Notes: a model not told the origin generated them from the sequence alone. A stretch of DNA of 19,719 nucleotides from JAOTYV01 sp041557595 (GCA_041557595.1 JBFFGE010000078.1:1-19719); one strand, 5' to 3'. Shown: positions 1 through 8,028, counted from the first letter of the stretch. Made by a program: numbers and translations.

Positions 1-691
1 ATACGGGTACTTCCGCACCCTCGGGGTTCTCCAGCGCACTGCGGCACACTGCGAGCGCCTCTTCCAGTTTTGCGGCGCCGCGCTCCCGCATACCGATTTC
101 GGCCATGACCACGGCCAGATGGCCGTGATGGAATGTCCGCTCCTCCGGCATATTTGCGCGCGCAAAGCCGTCCAGCGCGGTGCGGCAATGGTCCTCGGCT
201 TCCCGGATGCGCGCGGTGCTGGTTTCCCGCCGCGCCAACTGCAGCAGGGTGAGGCCAAGATTTTGGTGCGCAACGGACCAGTGTTCCGGCTTATTGTCGG
301 CCGAGAACACGGTAAGCGCCAGCCGGAAGGCGGCCGCCGATTCCTCGAGCGCCGCTTTTTCATAGCCGCGTTCCGCCAGGATGCCGAGTGCCGACCCGAG
401 CCGGATTTGCGCCTCGGCCCACGCCTTTGGCCGCTTGTACCGCGACAGTTTCGCCAGTCGACTGCGCTGACCCGCGATTTCTTCTTTCAAGTCGGTGGTC
501 TTGGCGCCCATGCTGATATGGCTGCCCGCGCGCTTCAACCACACCATCAGAGCGGCCTGGACCGGCCACAGAACGACGGCGACGGCAGCCAGCAGCAGAA
601 GTAGGAGCCAGGGAGCGAGTCGCAGAAATACCGTCGCCGCGACGACCGCGCCGACGACCAGCCAAAAGAGCGACCAGAACGAAATTGCCAT
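1..691 (-). CDS. Membrane-anchored TPR-like protein (partial, 3' end outside window)
   Basis: Reading the minus strand from the ATG at 691 gives 230 codons without a stop, running off the left edge. The start has GGAG six bases upstream. Residues 5-24 and about 27-51 are strongly hydrophobic, giving a two-helix membrane anchor. From about residue 88 the protein is helical with TPR-like spacing: a W-A-E-A-Q...LG-AL...AERG unit, then W-S-V-A-H-Q-NLG-LTLLQLARRE, then H-HGHLAVVMAEIGMRERG, each followed by an A-L-x-x-x-R/C-x-x-AL helix. This matches the roughly 50-residue repeats of TPR scaffolds, which mediate protein-protein contacts. I infer an inner-membrane anchor with a cytosolic repeat domain; the partner is unknown. 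It is divergent from the dioxygenase gene starting at 858, and the shared AT-rich 166-bp gap carries an inverted repeat (724-759). Confidence 0.8.
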   Translation of the reverse strand, partial: MAISFWSLFWLVVGAVVAATVFLRLAPWLLLLLLAAVAVVLWPVQAALMVWLKRAGSHISMGAKTTDLKEEIAGQRSRLAKLSRYKRPKAWAEAQIRLGSALGILAERGYEKAALEESAAAFRLALTVFSADNKPEHWSVAHQNLGLTLLQLARRETSTARIREAEDHCRTALDGFARANMPEERTFHHGHLAVVMAEIGMRERGAAKLEEALAVCRSALENPEGAEVPV

Positions 692-723
692 GGAAACTCC
701 GTCTAAACGCAACCTCCTAAAAC

Positions 724-759
724 ATTGGTATTCAATATTTAATTTTCAATGAATCCAAT
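724..759. promoter_or_regulatory. Imperfect inverted repeat in divergent promoter region
   Basis: The left arm ATTGGTATTCA (724-734) and right arm TGAATCCAAT (750-759) are complementary except for one extra T. They sit in an AT-rich island between two divergent GC-rich genes. Its placement suggests an operator or overlapping promoters for the TPR protein and the dioxygenase. No convincing -35/-10 pair could be fixed. Confidence 0.35.
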
Positions 760-857
760 TCCTAGGCATGCATTTTGTCGATAGGCCAGACGCGCTATAC
801 TTCGGTCCGGCCCCTATGTGCGGCCGTCGCCGAATACCGCAGAGAAAGTTCACCGCC

Positions 858-1730
858 ATGCCCCTCGACCTGCAGCCGATCGACGGCAGTTTCGCCATGG
901 AAGTAAAAGGCGTCCCGCTTTGGGAACCGTTGGACGCGGCGACGGAGGACGCGATCCGGCAGGCCTACCGCGAACACGCGCTGCTGGTGTTTCGCCGCCA
1001 GCCCCTGTCGGAGGACGAGCTTTTCCGGTTCGGTCATATCGTCGGCGAGCCCAAGCCCTATATCGAGGCGCATTGGCAGTCGGCGTATCGGGAGATCGTG
1101 CTGCTCTCGAACATGCGCGGCGGATCCGGCGACCTGATCGGCGGCCTCAGCAATCGGGAACTGACATGGCACACCGATCAGTCCTACAACGCCGAGCCGG
1201 TGACCGGCTGCTACCTGTATGGCGTGGAGGTGCCGGCCGATGGGGGCAATACGAGCTGGGCAAGTTTATATAATGCTTACGAGGCGTTGCCGCCCGATCT
1301 TCAAAGCAGGATCGAGGACTTGGTGGGGGTCTTCAGCTATGCCAGCCGGGCGAGCCAGACGCAGGATCGGCAGAGCAACCAGTCGATCGACGAGCGGACG
1401 CGCAACACGCCCGACGTCAAGCATGCGCTGGTCAACGTCAACCCGGCGACCGGCCGCAAGGCGATCTATATCGATCCGAAAACCGTCACGGGCATCGTCG
1501 GCATGCCGGATGACGAGGCGCACGATCTGTTGGACGAGCTGCTGTCCTATACGGTTCGGCCGGAGAACGTGTATTTGCATGACTGGCAGGTCGGCGACCT
1601 GGTCCTATGGGACAACGCGGTCCTGCTGCACCACCGCCAGCCTTTCCCGGATACGCAGAACCGGTTGCTGAAGCGCATGATCATCGGCCTGCCGCGAGAC
1701 AGCCATATCGTTCCGGCGGCGGTGGCCTGA
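858..1730 (+). CDS. TauD/TfdA-family Fe(II)/2-oxoglutarate-dependent dioxygenase
   Basis: A 290-residue protein of the TauD/TfdA family. These cytosolic enzymes couple decarboxylation of 2-oxoglutarate to hydroxylation of a substrate such as taurine, an alkylsulfate or a phenoxyacetate. The facial triad is visible: H105-x-D107 in the W-H-T-D-Q-S-Y motif and H258 in W-D-N-A-V-L-L-H. R273 near the C terminus is a candidate 2-oxoglutarate carboxylate ligand. The length is normal for the family. The frame is open from 768, but I chose ATG 858 because the family-like N terminus (MPLDLQPIDG) begins there and AGAGAAAG lies 9 bases upstream; 768 and 816 lack such support. The stop is only 12 bp from the convergent gene at 1743. 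The substrate cannot be told from sequence. Confidence 0.9.
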   Translation: MPLDLQPIDGSFAMEVKGVPLWEPLDAATEDAIRQAYREHALLVFRRQPLSEDELFRFGHIVGEPKPYIEAHWQSAYREIVLLSNMRGGSGDLIGGLSNRELTWHTDQSYNAEPVTGCYLYGVEVPADGGNTSWASLYNAYEALPPDLQSRIEDLVGVFSYASRASQTQDRQSNQSIDERTRNTPDVKHALVNVNPATGRKAIYIDPKTVTGIVGMPDDEAHDLLDELLSYTVRPENVYLHDWQVGDLVLWDNAVLLHHRQPFPDTQNRLLKRMIIGLPRDSHIVPAAVA

Positions 1731-1742
1731 CGCGGCAATGGC

Positions 1743-2666
1743 TCAGCCTCTTGCGGGTTCGTCCCGGCCTGGCGACCGTCCTGCATTGCGCACATTGGCC
1801 AGTCGGTTCATCAGATCGAACCAGAAGGGCGCGCCGAGCGACAACGCGAAAATCGTGAGCAGCCAGCCGATCGCGCGGGGCAACGGGTCGGAGCCCGGCA
1901 GCGGTTCGCCGCCTTCCTTGGTGATCACGCAAAAGCTTTCACCGCTGGCCTGGCGCGCCTTCGGACAGGGCCAGCCCAGGGGAATCGCGGCGAATGCCGT
2001 GTCCAGCTGGATCGGTGTCGGGTTCACGGATGGGGGCGCGAGGGCGATTAGCCGCGTTCGGAGATTTTCGGTATCCCACAGGACCTTGCCGATGTTGAGC
2101 GTGTCCGCATTCAGCACGGCGACCAGAACGGCGGCGACGCATAGCGACCAGATGCGCGCCTGCCGCGCATACCAGCCCTGAACCCGATCCATCGAATCCT
2201 CGAACCATCGCGCGAGGCGTTTCCGGAAGTCCTCGATCTCGAAGTCGGCCTGCCGCAACAGCGCCGTCAGGGCCGATTCGAGATCTTTGTCGGCGACCCG
2301 GGTAATGCCGTTTCGGACATCGTCCAGGGTCGGCGCAGCCTCGGTGGGCGCCTCGGACAGGATATCGGTCAAGGCGATGCCGAAGGTCGCGGCCGGGATA
2401 TTCGACGGGGCGCGCGGCTGGCCGCCATTGATCACGCCATCGAGCCAGCCGGCCCGTTTGCGCGACAGGCCTCGCACCAGGCCATGCTGGTAAAGCCGCG
2501 CGGCATACTCCGCGCCGATCATAGTCTCGATGCCCCGTTTCAGGGTTTTCGAGCGCAGCTGCAGCAGCCCGGCCGCACATTCCTGAATGGCGGAAACGAC
2601 GATGCTGAGAACCACATAGACGATGATGATTCCGAAAACCGTATCGAAGATCGGGCTGTCGAACAT
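1743..2666 (-). CDS. Unknown membrane protein with three predicted helices
   Basis: A 307-residue protein of no function I can name. Hydrophobic stretches lie at residues 8-33, 172-190 and 265-285, so it should be an inner-membrane protein. A largely helical charged region (about 120-170) precedes the second helix. Two cysteines, C234 and C246, sit in the segment between helices two and three and could form a disulfide if that segment is periplasmic. The C-terminal helix ends in S-L-G-APFWFDLMNRLANVRNAG, which looks like a family signature; I recall similar motifs in uncharacterised proteobacterial and cyanobacterial proteins. An upstream in-frame start exists at 2708. I prefer 2666, where GGGAGG lies about 8 bases upstream and the hydrophobic N terminus begins at once. 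Confidence 0.75.
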   Translation of the reverse strand: MFDSPIFDTVFGIIIVYVVLSIVVSAIQECAAGLLQLRSKTLKRGIETMIGAEYAARLYQHGLVRGLSRKRAGWLDGVINGGQPRAPSNIPAATFGIALTDILSEAPTEAAPTLDDVRNGITRVADKDLESALTALLRQADFEIEDFRKRLARWFEDSMDRVQGWYARQARIWSLCVAAVLVAVLNADTLNIGKVLWDTENLRTRLIALAPPSVNPTPIQLDTAFAAIPLGWPCPKARQASGESFCVITKEGGEPLPGSDPLPRAIGWLLTIFALSLGAPFWFDLMNRLANVRNAGRSPGRDEPARG

Positions 2667-2763
2667 GGCGCGGGCCTCCCGATTGCGCTTCGTCAGAGGC
2701 GCATTCAACCATGCAATTTTGAATTTTGTGTGGCGGTTCGGAGGCGAGGGGCCGGGCGCGAAA

Positions 2764-3714
2764 CTATGGGGCAGGGGGCGCAGATTTCCGCCACGCCGCC
2801 GCGATAAGATCGATCAGCGCGCGGGTGGTGATGCCGGTTCGGGCGCCCGTCTTGGCGGCGGTTTCGTTGAGCGCGGAGATAATGCCGTCCTCGTAGGTCG
2901 AGCGCGCGTCGCCGATCCGCGCGCTGTCATGGGCGACCGTGGCGGCGGCGATGCCGCGGGCATCCAGGGCGGGCAGGCGGCTGATGCCGGCATCGTCGAT
3001 GCCCCGGCCCGCATCGTTATAGACCGCGGCGACGGCGTCGTATTTCAGCGCGGTTTCCGGCTTGCCGCCCAAGACCTGGCCGTGCGAACCGGTGACCAGA
3101 ATGCGGTCGCTGTCTTCCGGCAGCACCAGCGAATTGGAATCGATGCCCCAGACCTCCGGCGCGCCCGGATCGGCCGACAACAGGAAACGGCCTTCCTGTT
3201 TTTCCGGCGGTGCGACGGCGGGAATGGCGCCAGTCATCAACAGCGCCGCGCATGCCGCGCAGGTCATGCCCGGCTCGCATCCCAGCGCGCGGGCCCGGGT
3301 GTTGGCGTGACTGATCACGCCGCGGTCGATCATGTCCTGACCTTCGCCGATGCGCGCGGACAGGTGGCTCACCGTTGCTGCGGCGATCTCCGCCTGGTCG
3401 AGATAGTCCAGCCCGCCGATGCCGGCGCCATCCTTGCCGATGCCCGCGTCGTTGAGGATGACGCCGCGCAATTGCCCGAGCGCCGCGAGATAGGCCGCAT
3501 AGACCCCGCCGTGGGAGCCCGCCACCAGCACCTTGCCCCGGTGGCGTTCGTCCAGCCGGGTCACGCTGTCGAGGAGGAGGATTTCAGTCGTCGGCATCTT
3601 CCGGGGCATCTTCTGGCGTTCGCCTTTGGCGTCGGGGGCCGGCCCGAAAGCATACACGGCGCCGCGCTGGTCCGCGACCGGGTTGCGCGGGTGGCAATGG
3701 TCGTTCCGCGCCAC
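2764..3714 (-). CDS. Unknown protein with internally duplicated GSHG/NDAG/ARIG module
   Basis: A protein of up to 316 residues that I do not recognise. It has two copies of one module. Copy 1 covers about residues 45-145 (VLVAGSHGG at 63-70, NDAGIGKD at 88-95, ARIG at 120-123, ISHAN at 134-138). Copy 2 covers about 190-291 (ILVTGSHGQ at 205-213, NDAGRGIDDAG at 233-243, ARIG at 265-268, ISALN at 279-283). NDAG and ARIG are 32 residues apart in both copies. A C-x-x-C pair (C152, C155) lies between the modules. There is no signal peptide or membrane segment, so it is probably cytosolic. It starts 15 bp after the serine hydrolase stop on the same strand, so the two are probably co-transcribed. 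The first start is GTG 3714 without a good ribosome site; ATG 3609 or 3597 is possible. Confidence 0.75.
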   Translation of the reverse strand: MARNDHCHPRNPVADQRGAVYAFGPAPDAKGERQKMPRKMPTTEILLLDSVTRLDERHRGKVLVAGSHGGVYAAYLAALGQLRGVILNDAGIGKDGAGIGGLDYLDQAEIAAATVSHLSARIGEGQDMIDRGVISHANTRARALGCEPGMTCAACAALLMTGAIPAVAPPEKQEGRFLLSADPGAPEVWGIDSNSLVLPEDSDRILVTGSHGQVLGGKPETALKYDAVAAVYNDAGRGIDDAGISRLPALDARGIAAATVAHDSARIGDARSTYEDGIISALNETAAKTGARTGITTRALIDLIAAAWRKSAPPAP

Positions 3715-3729
3715 TGCATCGACTGCGAA

Positions 3730-5679
3730 TCATGGAGGCCCGCCATCTATCCGCCGGAGCGTCGCGCGCCGAATCCGGCTGCCGTCGATATGCCGGGCCT
3801 CCAGCCCGCCCTTGCCGTCGGGTCGATAGGTCACTTGAATTTGCGGGGTCGGGCGGAGCGTCAGAACGGTGTCGGTCACCGTACCTTCAAGTATTTTCCA
3901 TCCGCGCCGGCGGATTCCCCAGGGTTCGGCGAGGCCCCAGGCGTAGAGCGCACCGATCCGGTCCTTCTCCACCGTCTCGATCACCAGGCTATGCGGCTGC
4001 ACGCCGTCCCAATCGCCGGTCCAGAGGCCGATCAATCCGGCCCATCCGGTCTTGTCCCCGCCGTCCTTCAGGCCGGCGCGCATCGCCGGCGGGATCGGTG
4101 CATCGATGGCACGGAAGCGTCCCGTACGGCCCAGGGTGAGTGCGTCGACCGCGCCGTCCGCGTCGAACCCGAAGGTTACGGTCCGGTCCCGCAAGGCCGG
4201 GCTGCGGAACCGGGCCTTGAAGGTGTCGTAGTGCCGGTGCTCGAGATCGGCGACCGCCGCTTCGTTGCGCGACAGAATAAGGCCCGAATCGCTGCGGTGA
4301 ACGACGAGTTCGCCATAGACCGGGTTTGTATAGCGGCCGGCAAGGGACGTCAGCGGCCGTGACGGTCGCGTTCCTTCCATCCGGATGCGCCGGTCGTGCG
4401 CGCGCGCCGCCGCGCGGGTATGTTGCCGGTTGTCGGCCAGGCGCAGGTAATCCGCGCTCCAATCGCGTTCCGGTGCCGCGAGGAACGCGTCGATGATCCG
4501 ATAGGCCAGCGCGCGCGGAAGATTGGAGCGGCCGCGATTGGATAGCACGACGACGCCAAGCTTTGCGCTCGGCGCCAGAGCCAGATGCGCCGACATGCCG
4601 TCGAGACGGCCGCCGTGATAGGCCAGAAGCCGGCCGCGATAGTCCTCCAGGAACCAGCCGAGCCCATAGGCGCGAAAATTGGTGTGCGGGTTGTGGTCCC
4701 GCTGCGGTGCCGCCAGCGGGATCGGCGTATGGGGCTTGCGCATCTCGGCGATCGAACCGGGCGTCAGCACCTGTTGTCCCGCGATCCGCCCGTCGCCCAG
4801 GTGCAGGCGCACCCAATGCGCGAGGTCGCGGACGCTGGCGTTGATCGATCCCGCCGGGCCGATATTGTCGGCGTTGAGCCATTCGATCGGCTGGTACTTT
4901 CCGTCGATACGGGCATGCGGCGTGGCGATGTCGCCGTTCAGGCCGCGCACACTCGTGCTGCTCGCGGTCATGCCGAGCGGTTTGAAGAGCCGCTGGCGGA
5001 TGAAGCTCTCCCAGGGCATTCCCGAGGCGGCGGCCACGACGTCGCCGGCGGCGACGAACATCAGGTTCTGATAGCCGAATTTGCTGCGAAATCCTGCGCG
5101 CTGTTCGAGGTGCCGCAGCCGTTGCATGACCTCGGTCCGACTGAAGCCGGAGTAGTACCAGAGCATTTCGCCGCGGGCGACGCCGCTGCGGTGGGACAGC
5201 AGGTCGCGGATGCGGATTTCGCGCGTGACGAAGGGATCCCGCAAACGAAAGCCCGGCAAATGGTCGATCACCCGGTCGTCCCAGCGCAGCTTGTCTTCCG
5301 CGACCAGCATGGCGACGGCCGCCGCCGTGAATCCCTTGGTGATCGATGCGGCGGCAAAGACGGTGTCCGGGCCGACCGGCGCCGCGCCGCCGAGCCGCCG
5401 GACGCCGTAGCCTTTCGCGAATACGAGCTTGCCGTCCCTGACCACGGCGATGGCGAGGCCGGGCGTCTGCCAGTCTTTCATTGCCTCGCCGATATAGGCG
5501 TCGAGCCCGCTCAGTGGCGCCGGCGGTGGCGTTGCGGTTTCGGCGGCGCGCGGTGTCTGGCTGAGAAGGGTGAGGGCGGCGTATGCCGCGAGGACGGCGC
5601 TTCTGAAAATGATGGGGGCTCCTTCTACGCTGCCGTCGAATGCTGTAATATGCCACCAACGGTAATTTGGCGCGAGCAC
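3730..5679 (-). CDS. Exported serine hydrolase, beta-lactamase/PBP-like, with C-terminal extension
   Basis: A class C beta-lactamase/penicillin-binding-protein-like serine hydrolase. The catalytic S112-x-x-K115 (ASITKG), Y203-Q-N205 and H355-G-G are present in order, so it should be an active amidase, esterase or peptidase; the substrate is unknown. Residues 24-47 (FRSAVLAAYAALTLLSQTPR then AAE) form a signal peptide, so it acts in the periplasm. After the catalytic domain come a DUF3471-like region (about 445-525, starting LAGRYTNPVYGEL) and a further beta-rich domain (about 545-645, GLWTGDWDG motif). Residue numbers count from GTG 5679, the only standard start ahead of the signal peptide. 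That start has no ribosome site and leaves 15 bp to the divergent gene. AAGGAG lies just before ATC 5613/ATT 5610, so the true start may be there. Confidence 0.88.
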   Translation of the reverse strand: MLAPNYRWWHITAFDGSVEGAPIIFRSAVLAAYAALTLLSQTPRAAETATPPPAPLSGLDAYIGEAMKDWQTPGLAIAVVRDGKLVFAKGYGVRRLGGAAPVGPDTVFAAASITKGFTAAAVAMLVAEDKLRWDDRVIDHLPGFRLRDPFVTREIRIRDLLSHRSGVARGEMLWYYSGFSRTEVMQRLRHLEQRAGFRSKFGYQNLMFVAAGDVVAAASGMPWESFIRQRLFKPLGMTASSTSVRGLNGDIATPHARIDGKYQPIEWLNADNIGPAGSINASVRDLAHWVRLHLGDGRIAGQQVLTPGSIAEMRKPHTPIPLAAPQRDHNPHTNFRAYGLGWFLEDYRGRLLAYHGGRLDGMSAHLALAPSAKLGVVVLSNRGRSNLPRALAYRIIDAFLAAPERDWSADYLRLADNRQHTRAAARAHDRRIRMEGTRPSRPLTSLAGRYTNPVYGELVVHRSDSGLILSRNEAAVADLEHRHYDTFKARFRSPALRDRTVTFGFDADGAVDALTLGRTGRFRAIDAPIPPAMRAGLKDGGDKTGWAGLIGLWTGDWDGVQPHSLVIETVEKDRIGALYAWGLAEPWGIRRRGWKILEGTVTDTVLTLRPTPQIQVTYRPDGKGGLEARHIDGSRIRRATLRRIDGGPP

Positions 5680-5694
5680 AGGAGTGATTTGAGC

Positions 5695-7089
5695 ATGGGT
5701 TTATCGGCGGATTTGGCGAAGCGGATCGTGGCGTTCTCTGACGCCGATGTCACCGAGGAAGCATTGCGGTGGGCCCGGGTCGGGTTGATCGACTACGCGG
5801 GCGTGACGCTGGCCGGGTCGACCGAACCGAGCGGCAAGATCGCCGCGGTTGTGGTCGACGCGTCCGAACAGGATGGCGATTGCCTGATCTTCGGCACCAA
5901 CCGCCGGACCACCGCCCTGAATGCCGCGCTCATTAACGGAACCGCCAGCCACGCGCAGGATTTCGACGATTGCAACAACACCATCGGCGGTCATCCCTCT
6001 GCGCCGATCCTGCCGGCGGCAATCGCCGTCGCCGAAAGCAAGGGGATTTCCGGGCGCGACCTGATTACCGCCTATGTGCTTGGCTTCGAGGTGGAGTGCT
6101 GCATCGCCCAGGGCGTGCATTTCCATCATTACGAGAAGGGCTGGCATCCGACCGCGACGATGGGCGTTTTCGGATCGACCGCCGCCTGCGCCAAACTGCT
6201 CGGCCTGACCGAAGAGCAAACCGCGACGGCGATATCGATCGCGGTGTCGCTGGCGTCGGGCGTCAAATCGAATTTCGGCACCATGGTCAAGCCGCTGCAT
6301 GTGGGCCATGCGTCCCGCAACGGGCTGTTCGCCGCGCGGATGGCGCAGGAGGGCTTTACCGCCAGCCCCGAGGCCTTCGAGCACAAGCAGGGCTTCTTCG
6401 AGGTCTTCAACGGCGCCGGCAATTATCATCCGGAAAAGATCCTCGCCAACTGGTGCGATCCCTTCAAGATCGTCGAGCCGGCGATCGCGGTGAAGCAATA
6501 CCCGTGCTGCGGGAGCACGCATCCGCCGGTCGACGCGATGCTCAACCTGGTCGAGCGCGAGGGCCTGACGCCGGAAATGGTGGTGAAGATCGAATCGCTC
6601 GCCCATCCGCGCCGCCTGCAGCATACCAACCGGCCGGACCCGCAAAGCCCGCTCGACGCCAAGTTCAGCGTGCAGTACTGCGTCTCGCGCGCCCTGATGC
6701 ATGGCAAGGTTGTGCTGCCCCATTTCGACGACACCGCCTATCTCGACAAGGACGTGCGGGAGGTGATGGCCAAGGTGCATGCCGGTCATCATCCCGACAT
6801 GCAGGCGGGATCGGACAACCATCTGGGCGCGGAAATCCGGGTCGAGTTGAAGGACGGCCGGGTCCTGTCCGAACGGGTGGCCCAAGCGCGCGGCCGCGGC
6901 TCGCTCGATCCGCTGCCGCTGGACAAGGTCAAGGCCAAGTACGAGAACTGCGCGTCGCTGGTGCTGCCGTCCGACCGGATCGCCGCGCTCTACGCTACGC
7001 TCGACGACTTCGAGAACCTGAAGACGGTTCGCGCGTTCACCGAAGCGGCGGAAGTCGCCCCGGCGAGCGCCACGGCGGCGGCGGAATAG
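5695..7089 (+). CDS. MmgE/PrpD family protein (2-methylcitrate dehydratase-like)
   Basis: A 464-residue protein of the MmgE/PrpD family, which includes 2-methylcitrate dehydratase, cis-aconitate decarboxylase and iminodisuccinate epimerase. The family landmarks are in order: LIDYAGVTLAGS near the N terminus, N-GTASHAQDFDD (about 80-92), GHPSAPILPAAIA, KPLHVGHASRNGLFAARMA (about 200-218) and AVKQYPCCGSTHPPVDAM (about 264-281). The frame is open far upstream (from 4585) but only as a shadow of the opposite gene. ATG 5695 has AGGAG ten bases upstream and begins a family-like N terminus. It is divergent from the serine hydrolase and single on its strand. The substrate is probably a small di- or tricarboxylic acid; paralogues in this family are hard to separate by sequence. 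Confidence 0.9.
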   Translation: MGLSADLAKRIVAFSDADVTEEALRWARVGLIDYAGVTLAGSTEPSGKIAAVVVDASEQDGDCLIFGTNRRTTALNAALINGTASHAQDFDDCNNTIGGHPSAPILPAAIAVAESKGISGRDLITAYVLGFEVECCIAQGVHFHHYEKGWHPTATMGVFGSTAACAKLLGLTEEQTATAISIAVSLASGVKSNFGTMVKPLHVGHASRNGLFAARMAQEGFTASPEAFEHKQGFFEVFNGAGNYHPEKILANWCDPFKIVEPAIAVKQYPCCGSTHPPVDAMLNLVEREGLTPEMVVKIESLAHPRRLQHTNRPDPQSPLDAKFSVQYCVSRALMHGKVVLPHFDDTAYLDKDVREVMAKVHAGHHPDMQAGSDNHLGAEIRVELKDGRVLSERVAQARGRGSLDPLPLDKVKAKYENCASLVLPSDRIAALYATLDDFENLKTVRAFTEAAEVAPASATAAAE

Positions 7090-7108
7090 GGGTTCGGGGT
7101 AGCTGTCG

Positions 7109-7120
7109 TCTACTAGTAGA
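7109..7120. repeat. 12-bp perfect palindrome, copy 1
   Basis: TCTACTAGTAGA is a perfect palindrome 20 bp after the MmgE/PrpD stop codon. An identical copy lies at 8029-8040. The pair brackets the orphan gene at 7320-8027. It contains CTAG, a tetranucleotide often scarce in bacterial genomes. Confidence 0.7.
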
Positions 7121-7197
7121 TATTGCGATTTCGGACCGCCGCCCTCACGTCAAAAAGCCGCTGACGGTCATAGGATCAATTTATTAACTATATGAAA

Positions 7198-7212
7198 TAT
7201 AATAATTATTAT
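7198..7212 (+). promoter_or_regulatory. Candidate -10 box overlapping an AT-only palindrome
   Basis: TATAAT at 7198-7203 matches the sigma-70 -10 consensus exactly, and ATAATAATTATTAT (7199-7212) is a 14-bp palindrome. It lies in the most AT-rich stretch of the window (about 7171-7220), about 110 bp upstream of the ATG at 7320. No good -35 hexamer is seen at 16-18 bp, so the promoter call is tentative. The palindrome could instead be an operator or an AT-rich protein-binding site. Confidence 0.4.
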
Positions 7213-7319
7213 GGAATATGGTGTGTCAGCAGTGTAGTATCCGAGGTGTGAAGGACCGCTTGGGGGACACGCGATAATCGCGCGTGTTCCGTATCGTTGC
7301 GGCCATGGGAGCGCTCGGG

Positions 7320-8027
7320 ATGGTGAAATCCGAAAACACCCTCAATCTGATCGAGGATGACGACATCGATATCCTGAAGCACATCGAAGTCGTGTTCGGG
7401 GTGACTTTCAGCAATGCTGAACCGGCGCAATGCGAAACCGTCGGCATGCTACACGAATTGCTTGCGGCCAAATTGGATGCCTCGGAAGACCGCCGTCCGG
7501 CCTGCTTCACGGCGGTAACTTTCTACCGCCTGCGGCGCGCGCTTCACGCCGTGACCGGCGCCAGTGGCATCGGTCCTAAGACGCGGCTGGATGATTTGTT
7601 TCCTAGAGGAAAGATCGGTTCCGCCGCGAAAGTTCTCAAAGAGCATACGGGGATGGAATTACCCGACCCCCAGCTCGGCCTCTTTGCGACCGCCGCAGTT
7701 TTCGTTCTGTTCTGGGGCAGTTTCTTGCTTGCAATCCATTTAATCACATTCGCGAAACTCGGTGGTGCGGGATACTTTGCCTTGGTGGGGTGGGCGCTGA
7801 TTTATCCATTGGTCCGGTATGCCCGGTATCGCGTGCCCGCGTATTGCACCGATGTCGGGGGGCTGGCGCGCGCGTTGGCCGGGTTGAACCACCGCCGGCT
7901 CAGCACTGAATTTGGTATCAACCATCGTGACGATATTTGGAATGCGCTGGTTGAAGTGTGCCGGAACGGAACCGGATTTTCCGGTCCGATCGACCGTGAG
8001 ACGACATTTTTCGCGAGCGCTCGATAG
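7320..8027 (+). CDS. Orphan membrane protein with acyl-carrier-like segments
   Basis: A 235-residue protein with no name I can give. The N-terminal region, D-I-L-K-H-I-EVVFGVTF then ETVGMLHELLAAKL (residues 17-52), resembles the helix pattern of acyl-carrier-like proteins but has no DSL serine for phosphopantetheine. Two adjacent transmembrane helices follow at about 119-141 and 148-166. The C terminus (TDVGGLARALAGLN..., DDIWNALVEVC..., IDRETTF) resembles a second carrier-like segment. I chose ATG 7320 because GGGAG lies eight bases upstream; GTG 7284 and ATG 7305 are alternatives. It is alone on its strand between two convergent genes, has an AT-rich upstream region and is bracketed by identical palindromes, so it may be an inserted cassette. 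The carrier-like reading is inference. Confidence 0.7.
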   Translation: MVKSENTLNLIEDDDIDILKHIEVVFGVTFSNAEPAQCETVGMLHELLAAKLDASEDRRPACFTAVTFYRLRRALHAVTGASGIGPKTRLDDLFPRGKIGSAAKVLKEHTGMELPDPQLGLFATAAVFVLFWGSFLLAIHLITFAKLGGAGYFALVGWALIYPLVRYARYRVPAYCTDVGGLARALAGLNHRRLSTEFGINHRDDIWNALVEVCRNGTGFSGPIDRETTFFASAR

Positions 8028-8028
8028 T

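Noticed and set aside
1731..1742. Possible terminator between the convergent first dioxygenase and the membrane-protein gene
   Set aside because: Only 12 bases separate the stops and no hairpin is visible.
2623..4362. 579-codon plus-strand open frame
   Set aside because: It spans two well-supported minus-strand genes and has Arg/Ala/Gly-rich shadow composition; GC-rich DNA gives long false frames.
4585..5694. Long N-terminal extension of the MmgE/PrpD frame
   Set aside because: It lies opposite the serine hydrolase, has shadow-like composition, and the ribosome site and family N terminus fit 5695.
7271..7281. GCGAT-A-ATCGC inverted repeat before the orphan gene
   Set aside because: Five-base arms are expected by chance in this composition and the position gives no added support.
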